A DNA stretch of 64,000 bases from positions 1,426,001 to 1,490,000 of the forward strand of contig NZ_MDGQ01000005.1 in the NCBI RefSeq assembly GCF_001747105.1, read 5' to 3'. Below the pieces are notes generated by a model. The model did no database searches, was not told where the DNA came from, and saw nothing but the letters and a program-made list of their open reading frames with translations. Each line of letters opens with the position of its first letter. Positions within the stretch are counted from its first letter, which is position 1. Below are positions 46,601 through 54,040 of the stretch, in pieces. Source of the DNA: Roseivirga misakiensis. Its GTDB lineage: Bacteria; Bacteroidota; Bacteroidia; Cytophagales; Cyclobacteriaceae. Both the position numbers and the translations under genes were made by a program.

Positions 46601-49374
46601 TCGGTTTTTTTGATAGTGGATATTTGGAGGCGATCATTTATAATGTTTACCTCAATGACGCTCAACGGCATATTTTACTCAACTATCAGATTGCAAAACA
46701 TCGTAATTGGGAAGGAGACGAGTGGGTTTACAGGAGTAATTATGGAATTGATTTAGCTGGAATTGGTCGCACCTCTGATCTATCTAAGCATTTAGATGCA
46801 CAAGGAACGGGCATAGTTCGAATAAACAATGCACAAGATTTGAATGATAATGAATTCTTTCTTTGGGGACATGATGGTGACCTAATGGCATTTGAAACAA
46901 CTGATTTGCCCTCGGGAATCAATAAAAGATTAGCCCGTACTTGGTCAAGTATTGAGAAAACCATTGCGCCGGATGAAGATAATGCTAGTGCTAGTGTGGA
47001 CGTTGGAGCTATTGATATAAGTTTTGATATCAGTGAAATTGGGACCATCCCCGTCAGCGATTTGTACCTGTTAATTGATGACGATGGCACTTTTGCCAGT
47101 GGAGCTACTCAAATAAGCAATGGCATAGATGACGGAAATGGTGTTATTCGTTTTTCTGGAGTTGAAGATATACAAGATGGGTCCTTTTTTACAATAGGCG
47201 CCACTTTGCCAATTGCTGAATTTGAAGTGAGTACTGCGGAAGGTTCAGAAAGTGTCACCGAATTAGAAATAACGGTAAAACTCGATCAAACGGTATCTGA
47301 TGATGTGGAGATCGCTTACACCGTCGATCTGGGGGGCACTGCAACTCAAGGAGTTGATTTTCAACTCGCAGATGGTACGCTAACAATTACGGCTGGAGCC
47401 TCAGAAGCTACCATTTCAGTAAGTATTTCAGAAGACACCTTAGATGAACTTGACGAGACGTTTTCCGTCAGCCTATCATCAGAAGACGTTATTATTGGAA
47501 CTGTTCCTACTTATACTTATACCATTCTGGATGATAAGATTGGATACTCAGGCCCAGGGGGCATAGGCAATACAAATACCATGGCACTTTGGCTCAAACC
47601 AGAAGCATTAATTGGATTAGTTGAAGATCAGGGTCTTGTTAGTGCATGGCCAGATGACTCTGGAAATGGAAATGATTTGACGCAAGGTACCGTAAGTTTG
47701 CAGCCAAAGTTTATCGAGGATGCTGCCAATGGTTGGCCGGCAGTTCAATTTTCTGCGACGGCTAACAATTATTTAGAAAGTAGCGGTTTTCTTAACTTTA
47801 ACTCACAGAGTTTTTCCTTTTTTCATGTGAGTAGGGATGCCTCTACAACTCCAGTTAACGCCTCTATGTATTCATTTGGAAATGAGCATGAGATCGACTA
47901 TTTCAAAACTGCTGGCCCAGGTATTGAACGCGGGTTCGATCTATACGGTCAATATATTCCTGTACTTAATAATGAAAGATATGACGCTTTTATAATAAAT
48001 GAATATATCTGGAAGGAGAGAGACTTATCGTATTCGGTGTTAGCTAATAGAGGTGGTGCTATTGGTACCATATCAAATTCAACTTACGCAAGCTTTGATA
48101 GACCCACCACTGAAGATGCACCTAATTTTGTATTAGCTTCCAGATATAATCAAGGAGATAGTCCAGTTTATAGCAATTATTATTCGGGTGATTTTTTAGA
48201 GTTTGTCGCTTTCAATAAAGGCGTCAATACAGCTCAGCAAGACTTATTGAGGGTTTATTTAGAAATTAAATATGGAATAACACCAACCCTTAAGCTTTAT
48301 GAACATGGTACGGCTGATGGTGAAAATTTCGTCTTTGATATAGCTGGCATTGGAAAAGTCAGTGATGACGATTACCATATCGATAGTCAAGGAACAGGTA
48401 TGGTAAGAATCAATAATCCACAAGCTTTAGACAATGGAGATTTTTTAGTCTGGGCCCATGATGGCATAGACCTTCATGAGTCAACTAACGATGTACCAGC
48501 TGGTGTTGCCATAAGGTTCGAAAGGAAGTGGCGAGTATCAGAGCTTAGGGATACAAGTCCAGATGATATTTTCGAAGTTGGTGATGTTGGTGCCATAGAT
48601 ATTAGCTTTGATTTAACGGGATTAGGAGAGGTAGATGCGGCCGATTTAGTATTACTGGTAGATAGTGACGGTGTATTTAGTGACGGTGCTACGAGTATTT
48701 CTAATGCTGTAAGTGAAGGTGATAATATCTATAAGTTTGAGGGCGTAAATGCTATTAACGATGGAGATTACTTCACATTGGCAACAGCAGATGTAAATGA
48801 CACACCATTGCCGGTAGAGTTGATTAGTTTCGAGGGTCAGATAGTGAATGGTAATCGCGTGATGCTAGACTGGAAAACTGCCGCTGAATTTCATAATAGT
48901 CACTTTCAGGTAGAGCGGAGTCATAACGGAACAGCGTTTGAAGTAGTTGGTATTGTACAAAGTAAAGGAGAAAGCGGAGAGATAAATGAATACTCTTTGA
49001 TGGATTTAAATCCAATAAATGGTATAAATTACTACCGCCTAAAGCAATTTGATTTAGACGGCTCTTTCGAATACTCACAAATCGTAAGTCTTACCCTAGA
49101 AAAGCAATATCAAGAAAGTGAATTTGTTCTGGCACCAAACCCAGTAAACCTAGGAGAAACCCTTGAACTCAAAGTGAACTCATCTACAGCGGATAACTAT
49201 AATATCCAGATTGTAGATGTGATGGGCAGATCATTATTCAATTATTCGGCCGCTGTAATCACTGGTCAAAATATCATTCGAATCAACACGCATAAGCTAT
49301 CCAAGGGAGTGAACTTCATGTTAATAAGAGGAACAAAAGGCGAGGTTAAACGCTTTAAGGTTCTGATCAAATGA
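43669..49374 (+). CDS. Giant T9SS cargo protein, three GPGGVG modules and Calx-beta domains (about 1901 aa)
   Basis: No ATG is available in this frame downstream of the last stop (TGA, 43600-43602). Starting at the TTG at 43669 gives a textbook signal peptide, (M)RRIIICLILFKAQFILFGQ, directly before TGPGGVG; a TTG at 43633 would add 12 residues. Modules start near residues 22, 754 and 1295. Calx-beta domains occupy about 415-740 and about 1190-1290. Module 2 is the most diverged: it has an extra stretch near 45.2-46.5% of the length with FPGFQDNNTAFAYNR. The C-terminus has TPLPVELISFEGQ, RLKQFDLDGSFEYS and a type A T9SS sorting domain (LAPNPVNLG to RFKVLIK). It is a paralogue of the two upstream giants, probably also surface-anchored. 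Confidence 0.85.
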   Translation: MRRIIICLILFKAQFILFGQTGPGGVGDMSTNVLWVNADGISNVLNGSELKLWYDFSGNGNHLSKSGSTNATLPDYITNVINGLPVVRFSGNHDRLVKSVFNTFPTSAITAIYVNKTSDNGDGILSYSYGTGADSNGFLIFNSENLKFHRASANLETNVNVSNGQFNLVDIRWRDSDDQLSIFANGGVTSAFNGTVAASAITTGGTLALAGEQDSIDDGYSSSQTHQGDFAEVILYNTYLNDAQLIIVENYLAAKYSLSISNDYYDYQGSYGYDVAGIGRVNANNVHNEAMSDSIISVNSATDLNDNEFLLFGHNNEDVLNWVSESDATFSYRIARAWQVDESGEVGNVNIEIDVSQLPQLPNGYENYQLIVSTNEDFTDGVTYDLTLMSGTIYGVNEVNLTAGEFVSLVIPNTVQFTVTQANIFEGNDLTIDIEISQPLTEDVLIGLSSANGSAIVVDDFSLPQNQLTIVAGNTTAELTITITDDQLVEADEIFNLLLENVPDGLTIGTNASLEVTILDNDDDRKIYFGTGAASGNEDVANVTIPVTLSLANANSNTSIDYSVIGGTATINSDYTFNEGTLTFNTGETQGAISFTVNSDFLFENDETIVVRLSNPIGANLSNSQPVEYTYTILNDDSNIYMNFTSSSATGGEDDEIVTVEISLSESIPADSEIDYVVSGSSTADDTDHDLIDGAITIPAGSTTGTITFSVYKDALVEPDETIIIALSGSSSLSLGGQSEFTYTITDSPLGYTGPGGVGDATTLVLWARAEDLNLEGGDRVSVWPDASGNGNDLTQSNTDFQPIFRTAEESRNNRPRIEFDGVNDRMLKLNFTDFPTHSYTILNTTGYTPSIVPYFSYGSSATSNEIEFYVVDEFLDPVDISINGIIVENLSIFPGFQDNNTAFAYNRITNLLTLTRTNSQEPITGNKIINEEFENLSNVTDLTAGGNYVLGARFGASAQEVVDGVLIPAELNIDDNLGFFDSGYLEAIIYNVYLNDAQRHILLNYQIAKHRNWEGDEWVYRSNYGIDLAGIGRTSDLSKHLDAQGTGIVRINNAQDLNDNEFFLWGHDGDLMAFETTDLPSGINKRLARTWSSIEKTIAPDEDNASASVDVGAIDISFDISEIGTIPVSDLYLLIDDDGTFASGATQISNGIDDGNGVIRFSGVEDIQDGSFFTIGATLPIAEFEVSTAEGSESVTELEITVKLDQTVSDDVEIAYTVDLGGTATQGVDFQLADGTLTITAGASEATISVSISEDTLDELDETFSVSLSSEDVIIGTVPTYTYTILDDKIGYSGPGGIGNTNTMALWLKPEALIGLVEDQGLVSAWPDDSGNGNDLTQGTVSLQPKFIEDAANGWPAVQFSATANNYLESSGFLNFNSQSFSFFHVSRDASTTPVNASMYSFGNEHEIDYFKTAGPGIERGFDLYGQYIPVLNNERYDAFIINEYIWKERDLSYSVLANRGGAIGTISNSTYASFDRPTTEDAPNFVLASRYNQGDSPVYSNYYSGDFLEFVAFNKGVNTAQQDLLRVYLEIKYGITPTLKLYEHGTADGENFVFDIAGIGKVSDDDYHIDSQGTGMVRINNPQALDNGDFLVWAHDGIDLHESTNDVPAGVAIRFERKWRVSELRDTSPDDIFEVGDVGAIDISFDLTGLGEVDAADLVLLVDSDGVFSDGATSISNAVSEGDNIYKFEGVNAINDGDYFTLATADVNDTPLPVELISFEGQIVNGNRVMLDWKTAAEFHNSHFQVERSHNGTAFEVVGIVQSKGESGEINEYSLMDLNPINGINYYRLKQFDLDGSFEYSQIVSLTLEKQYQESEFVLAPNPVNLGETLELKVNSSTADNYNIQIVDVMGRSLFNYSAAVITGQNIIRINTHKLSKGVNFMLIRGTKGEVKRFKVLIK

Positions 49375-49391
49375 TATTTTCGTAGCTTCAG

Positions 49392-52031
49392 TTACTCAAC
49401 CCTAAGGTTATCGATAGGATTAGTTTTAGCCGCTTTAAAAGTTTGATAAGCCACGGTTCCGAAAGCAATCAAAAGGGCTAAAACACCCGTTAAAGCAAAA
49501 ATCCACCAAGACAGTGCTATGCGGTAGGCAAAACTAGCAAGCCATTCCTGCATCAGATAAAGCGAGATAGGCATAGCGATGATAAATGATAAACCAACCA
49601 ACTGGATAAAGTCTTTGGAGAATAACCCTATAATGCTGGAAACAGATGCACCGAGTACTTTTCTAATACCGATTTCTTTGATTCGTTGTTCAGCAGAAAA
49701 CATAGCCAGTCCTAATAACCCAAGACAAGAGATCAAAATGGCTAAAACTGCAAATACATTGGAAAGACTACTGATGACTTGCTCGTTTTTATAAAGCGCA
49801 GCGTACTCCAAATCCATGAACTGATAGTTCAGCGGGTAGTTAGGGTTTATTTCAGCAGAAACCTCCTCCAAGCTCCTTAACGCCGTAGTAGTTTGCCCAG
49901 GTAAGGATTTAATCATGATAATCCCAAAGGTTAAATCCTCCTTCACATCCACTATCAATGGTTTAATAGGTTCATGTAAAGAGTGCGTATGATAGTCTTT
50001 AAGAATCCCGATAATGCGTCCTTGCTTGTCCCAGGCCGAAATTCTTTTGCCTAAAGGACTCTCTAAACCCATTTCGGCAAGCGCAGTTTCATTAATCATA
50101 AAAGCAGCCGAATCAGTAGGGACATTTTTATCAAAACCACGACCGTCAACAACTTCAAGGTTCATCATTTTTAAAAAATCATAGCCGACAGAAGTGGGTT
50201 TAAAGCTCATTTGCCTTCCTTCTTCCATGCCTTCCCAAATAAACGGGCCTGCAATTTCAAAACCCATATCATGTGGTGCCTCACTGCTTCTATCTACCAT
50301 GGCTATTCCAGGTTTTGTCAATAGCGCCTGTTTAAAAATCTTATATTTTTCTACTAAATCACCCTCTACACGTACATAAATGACATTTTCTTTGTCGTAC
50401 CCAAGGTTCGCGTTTTTGATATAACTGGTTTGTTTTGATACGACTAATGTGGCTATCAAAAGTAGGATTGACAGGCTAAACTGGAATACGGCTAAGCCTT
50501 TTCTTAACAGCTGGGCAGAACGAGTAAACCGAGTCAACCCTTTTAGCACCTTGGAAGGCTTGAGCGAAGAGAGAAAAAGTGCGGGATAACAGCCCGATAG
50601 AAAACCCGCAGTCAAAATAAGGCCGAAAATAAATAACCAACCCTTAAGACTGTCAAAAGGTAAATACATAGCCTTATCAGTAAATGCATTGAACGCTGGA
50701 AGCACCAAATTGACAGCCACTAAAGACAATCCTGTCGCAATCGTAGTTAGAAATATGGATTCCCCTAAAAACTGACCCATTAAATAGGATTTGGTTGAAC
50801 CGATTACTTTGCGAACACCAACTTCTTTGGCGCGTTTGAGTGACCTTGCCGTGGTTAGGTTTGTGAAATTGATGCAGGCAATAATTAGAATAAATACGGC
50901 CACACCACTAAAAATTCTCACGTACTCTATTCTGCCCTTAACAGGTTTTCCGTTTTCAAAACCAGACTTTAAATACCGATCTCCATAGGGCTGAATGCCA
51001 AGAGTAAGTTTTCCGAAGTTTTCATTATAAAATGGCTCATGGTATTTAGCTAGTTTTTTCTCAAACTCAATTGGATTTACATTTTCCTTTAACTGAATAA
51101 AAGTTGGCCATTTGTTATCAGAAGTAACTCCTGTGTTATCCTTTAAATTCTCCCAGCTGATCAGATAATCAAATTTCAATGAGCTTTTGGCATCTACATT
51201 TTTGAAAACAGCCTTAATAATTAGATCACGTGTGTTTTCATAGCGAATCGTTTGGCCGATCGCCTCTTGTGGTGAATCGAAATACAGTGAGGCCATATAT
51301 TCAGAAATCACTACGCTATTGATTTCGGTTAAAGCATTTTCGCCATCACCAATAATGATATCATATGAAAACATTTTAAAGAAATCACCTCCAGCAATGG
51401 CTCCTTTGAGCTTATGGGATACATCACCTATCCTAAAGGTAGTAGGGTAGCCCCAAGGCAATTCATATGTAGTAGCATACGAACTAATGTATTTGATTTC
51501 AGGGAAGACAGGCTTTAGTTCATCAGCAAAAGTTCGGGGGTTATTAGCAAAGTCGTTGTAGAATTCGTACTCACTGATGTAGTAATTGCCAGTTACTTCA
51601 CCCTGCAACTCTTTGGTGACGTACAGGCTGTACAGGTTTTTCTGATTTTCATGGAAATTATCGATGCTCCGCTCATCATTAACCCAAAGCATAATGAGTA
51701 AAAAAGAAGTGATGCCTAGAGCAAGGCCCATTACATTAATAAATGAAAATGCTTTATTCCTAAATAAATTACGACGTGCTGTGAGTAGATAATGGTTGAG
51801 CATAGTATAGAAATAGGTAGATGGTTTTGATTTATTTTTTCGTCGAAATGCAGTAACTCTAGCGTAGTAGAGTACTTCTCTAAAATATCGCCCATTTGCG
51901 CGAAATTGAGCCTTAGGATTCTCTGATGATAAATAGCGTTCGTGTAAATCACCGATAACTTCCTCTAACAAATGATCTGGACAAATCCATTCTATAATGC
52001 GATCCATCCACTTAGGAGGCGTGTTTTTCAT
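49392..52031 (-). CDS. FtsX/MacB-type ABC transporter permease with N-terminal prefix domain
   Basis: 879 residues. An N-terminal prefix domain of about 80 residues (PPKWMDRIIEWICPDHLLEE, then IGDLHERY) is typical of the permease-prefix-domain-2 group. The first permease repeat begins at NHYLLTARRNLFRNKAFSFI, has a periplasmic MacB-core region (about 115-330) and three membrane helices (about 375-480) with RAKEVGVRKVIGSTK; the second repeat ends with RIKEIGIRKVLGASVSSIIG and three more helices. The partner ATPase is not adjacent. A PadR regulator lies 28 bp upstream in the same direction. Likely exports a lipid or peptide, or works in envelope stress; the cargo is unknown. Confidence 0.92.
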   Translation of the reverse strand: MKNTPPKWMDRIIEWICPDHLLEEVIGDLHERYLSSENPKAQFRANGRYFREVLYYARVTAFRRKNKSKPSTYFYTMLNHYLLTARRNLFRNKAFSFINVMGLALGITSFLLIMLWVNDERSIDNFHENQKNLYSLYVTKELQGEVTGNYYISEYEFYNDFANNPRTFADELKPVFPEIKYISSYATTYELPWGYPTTFRIGDVSHKLKGAIAGGDFFKMFSYDIIIGDGENALTEINSVVISEYMASLYFDSPQEAIGQTIRYENTRDLIIKAVFKNVDAKSSLKFDYLISWENLKDNTGVTSDNKWPTFIQLKENVNPIEFEKKLAKYHEPFYNENFGKLTLGIQPYGDRYLKSGFENGKPVKGRIEYVRIFSGVAVFILIIACINFTNLTTARSLKRAKEVGVRKVIGSTKSYLMGQFLGESIFLTTIATGLSLVAVNLVLPAFNAFTDKAMYLPFDSLKGWLFIFGLILTAGFLSGCYPALFLSSLKPSKVLKGLTRFTRSAQLLRKGLAVFQFSLSILLLIATLVVSKQTSYIKNANLGYDKENVIYVRVEGDLVEKYKIFKQALLTKPGIAMVDRSSEAPHDMGFEIAGPFIWEGMEEGRQMSFKPTSVGYDFLKMMNLEVVDGRGFDKNVPTDSAAFMINETALAEMGLESPLGKRISAWDKQGRIIGILKDYHTHSLHEPIKPLIVDVKEDLTFGIIMIKSLPGQTTTALRSLEEVSAEINPNYPLNYQFMDLEYAALYKNEQVISSLSNVFAVLAILISCLGLLGLAMFSAEQRIKEIGIRKVLGASVSSIIGLFSKDFIQLVGLSFIIAMPISLYLMQEWLASFAYRIALSWWIFALTGVLALLIAFGTVAYQTFKAAKTNPIDNLRVE

Positions 52032-52059
52032 GGAATAGCGTTGTTTGAGTTGATGATCT

Positions 52060-52401
52060 TTAATTAGTACTTAGGTTAGGGAGTGATTGAGGTCCCATGC
52101 TGCTCCAAAGGTTATCTCTAATGTCTTTTACACTATGAAGCATTTTACTGCCGAGCATAGTAACCGTAAACAATCGTTTACGTCTTCCGCCACGCGCTTT
52201 AGAAGCTTCTCCCATGGCAGATTCGAGATAACCTTTTTTCTCAAGTCGCTGTAGGGCTGAGTGAACGGCACCTGTGGTGATTGTTTTGCCAGTTTGTAAT
52301 TCCAAGTGTTCTGCTACTGCCACGCTGTAAGCAGAAGGCGTAAGTACCGCCACACTGAGTAAAACTAGTTCTTCAAATTCGCCTAAATCACTTCTTCTCA
52401 T
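52060..52401 (-). CDS. PadR-family transcriptional regulator
   Basis: 113 residues, the short PadR form. A winged helix is visible as LGEFEELVLLSVAVL, YSVAVAEHLELQTGKTI, GAVHSALQRLEKKGYLES, and the basic wing GGRRKRLFTVT. It should repress its own operon, including the permease gene 28 bp downstream, and respond to a small molecule or stress. PadR plus prefix-domain permease is a recurrent Bacteroidota gene pair. Confidence 0.92.
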   Translation of the reverse strand: MRRSDLGEFEELVLLSVAVLTPSAYSVAVAEHLELQTGKTITTGAVHSALQRLEKKGYLESAMGEASKARGGRRKRLFTVTMLGSKMLHSVKDIRDNLWSSMGPQSLPNLSTN

Positions 52402-52729
52402 AAGCTAAATTTTATTACATCTATTTCTGTATAACAAATGCTTTGCCAAAATCAGTAATCATTAATTACCTGTTATATAGGCTGTTTTGGCTATCACCAG
52501 TTCTACAGATACGTTCGGCTTTGTACACTTTATAAATTATAATCGGACAGGTTGGGAAGGGGATTAGTGAAAATTATTAAAGACTAATATCTAGATATCG
52601 ACCAGGGCCAAAAGTGGAAATAGGAATTAGATTTTGATAGATTTTATAAATCTTTCAGCCGAAAAGAAGAGAGGATCGCCTCATTTTGGCTACCTTTATA
52701 AAAACAAACCCAAAACATTTATTTAATTA
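52402..52729. other. Divergent intergenic region between PadR and cold-shock genes
   Basis: 328 bases with no convincing gene. On the plus strand TACCTTTA (52691-52698), 31 bases before the cold-shock ATG, is a 7-of-8 match to the -7 consensus. GGTTGGGAAGGGG (near 52550-52562) is only loosely like the GGTAGGGT elements elsewhere. No clear PadR operator palindrome was seen. Confidence 0.4.
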
Positions 52730-53182
52730 ATGGCAAGATCGCAGAACACGTTCCAAAAGAAAGAAAGAGAAAAAAAGCGTTTGCAAAAGCGCAAAGAAAA
52801 AGAAATGAAAAAAGAGGAACGTAGAGCGAATGCCTCAGGTGGTGGGCTAGACGAAATGATGGCCTATGTAGATGAATTCGGTAACATCACCGATACTCCG
52901 CCAGATCCTCTAGCAAAAAAGAAAGAAATTAAAGCCTCAAGTATTGAAATAGGGGTTCCTAAGCAGGAAAAAGAAGATATGACTGCCGAACGAAGAGGGA
53001 AAGTTTCATTCTTCAACGAATCCAAAGGCTATGGTTTTATCAACCAAGATGGTACGCAAGAGAGATTCTTCGTCCACGTCAATGGATTGACTGAACCTGT
53101 ACAAGAAGGGGATAAGGTTGGTTTTTTACTTGAAAAAGGTATGAAGGGAATGAATGCCGTTTCTGTACGTGTAATTCGATAA
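52730..53182 (+). CDS. Cold-shock domain protein with basic N-terminal extension
   Basis: 150 residues. The first 35 are extremely basic (KKEREKKRLQKRKEKEMKK) and probably a charged helix; a linker has DEMMAYVDEFGNITDTPPDP; the C-terminal 65 residues form a CspA-like OB fold with RNP1 KGYGFIN and RNP2 RFFVHVN. It should bind single-stranded RNA or DNA. This extended architecture is common in Bacteroidota and differs from the 70-residue CspA of enterobacteria. A terminator follows. Confidence 0.93.
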   Translation: MARSQNTFQKKEREKKRLQKRKEKEMKKEERRANASGGGLDEMMAYVDEFGNITDTPPDPLAKKKEIKASSIEIGVPKQEKEDMTAERRGKVSFFNESKGYGFINQDGTQERFFVHVNGLTEPVQEGDKVGFLLEKGMKGMNAVSVRVIR

Positions 53183-53221
53183 TTCCTTTAAAAAATAACG
53201 ACACACATTCCAATGTGGTTA

Positions 53222-53253
53222 AAGTACCGGAGACTATTCTTCGGTACTTTTTT
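53222..53253 (+). terminator. Terminator of the cold-shock gene, overlapping the convergent gene's stop
   Basis: AAGTACCGGAG (53222-53232) pairs with CTTCGGTACTT (53239-53249) over 11 bp with one G-U pair and a 6-base loop, followed by TTTTTT. The TAG of the convergent gene (53236-53234) lies in the loop, and that gene's last codons form one arm. Confidence 0.85.
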
Positions 53254-53653
53254 CGTTTTCAGGGCTTTCAGATTCTTCGGTTGCCTCTGAAGAATCCTCC
53301 TCCTGTGCTACTCTTTCAGAAATCGAAACATTCAGATTAAACTGCTTATCTAGCTCGAAAGCGTAAGTGGCAGTCTGCATTAACTCATTAGCCTTAGCGG
53401 ATTGTTTGATTACAGCGATAAAATCCTGAGCCACTAAAGAAGTCTTTGGAGCTACCAATGGAGCGCCTTGAAACATTTCTAATTTGAATGAATAAACAAT
53501 GTTTTTCTTTGGAGCAAGGTCAGTAAACTCATGTTTCGACATCTGGTATTGCTGTGCCTCATTATCGGCATCCACCATAAGTTTTAACATGACAGGACGG
53601 TATTTTTTCCACAAAGGATAAAAGGCACTGGTCTGTAGTGTATCGTATCGCAT
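53234..53653 (-). CDS. Uncharacterised 139-residue protein
   Basis: I do not recognise the family. The protein starts MRYDTLQTSAFYPLWKKYRP, has no signal peptide or membrane helix, reads as mixed alpha/beta for about 115 residues (e.g. KNIVYSFKLEMFQG and DFIAVIKQSAKANEL) and ends in an acidic Ser/Glu tail. It looks like a genuine cytoplasmic protein: codon use is normal and the frame fills the space to the terminator. The last codons form part of the terminator of the cold-shock gene. An 8-bp inverted repeat (CTGTGTTA/TAACACAG, 53677-53713) lies just upstream. Confidence 0.7.
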   Translation of the reverse strand: MRYDTLQTSAFYPLWKKYRPVMLKLMVDADNEAQQYQMSKHEFTDLAPKKNIVYSFKLEMFQGAPLVAPKTSLVAQDFIAVIKQSAKANELMQTATYAFELDKQFNLNVSISERVAQEEDSSEATEESESPENEKSTEE

Positions 53654-54040
53654 AAATTAGTTTTTGGTATTTAAGGCTGTGTTAGTTTTAGTTTAAGTTC
53701 AGGGTTAACACAGACCCTATATCAAGTAATACCTTGAGTAAATTAACTATTGATTGTAAGAACAAGCCCCGATTACCTTTGAGAATTGCGGTATCTGAAA
53801 TTTAACCGTTTTGCCTTGTTCAAGCTGCAAGTTATGAAAACCAATAGATAACTTGGCCTTGGAAGCCATTTGTTTTGCACACTTTACTTATATCTCCATT
53901 ATGTAATCCATCCATTAAGATGAATTACGTTTGAAGATCAAGCACTAGAACTGCTTTTGTCGTGTAGGATTGAATTGATTTCCACCAAAATACAGTTGAA
54001 TAATGCAGCCGATCGTATATTCCAGTCGGCCAGAAATAGA
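53654..54040. other. Intergenic region, no gene seen
   Basis: 387 bases upstream of the unknown 139-residue gene and downstream of the degenerate serine-hydrolase gene. It holds the inverted repeat CTGTGTTA (53677-53684) / TAACACAG (53706-53713), which may be an operator or leader hairpin. No TAnnTTTG box, RNA gene or terminator was seen. Confidence 0.4.

Noticed and set aside
52550-52562. GGTTGGGAAGGGG as another ECF-type promoter element
   Set aside because: The block is broken (GGGAAGGGG) and no GTAT or CGTC box follows at the right spacing.
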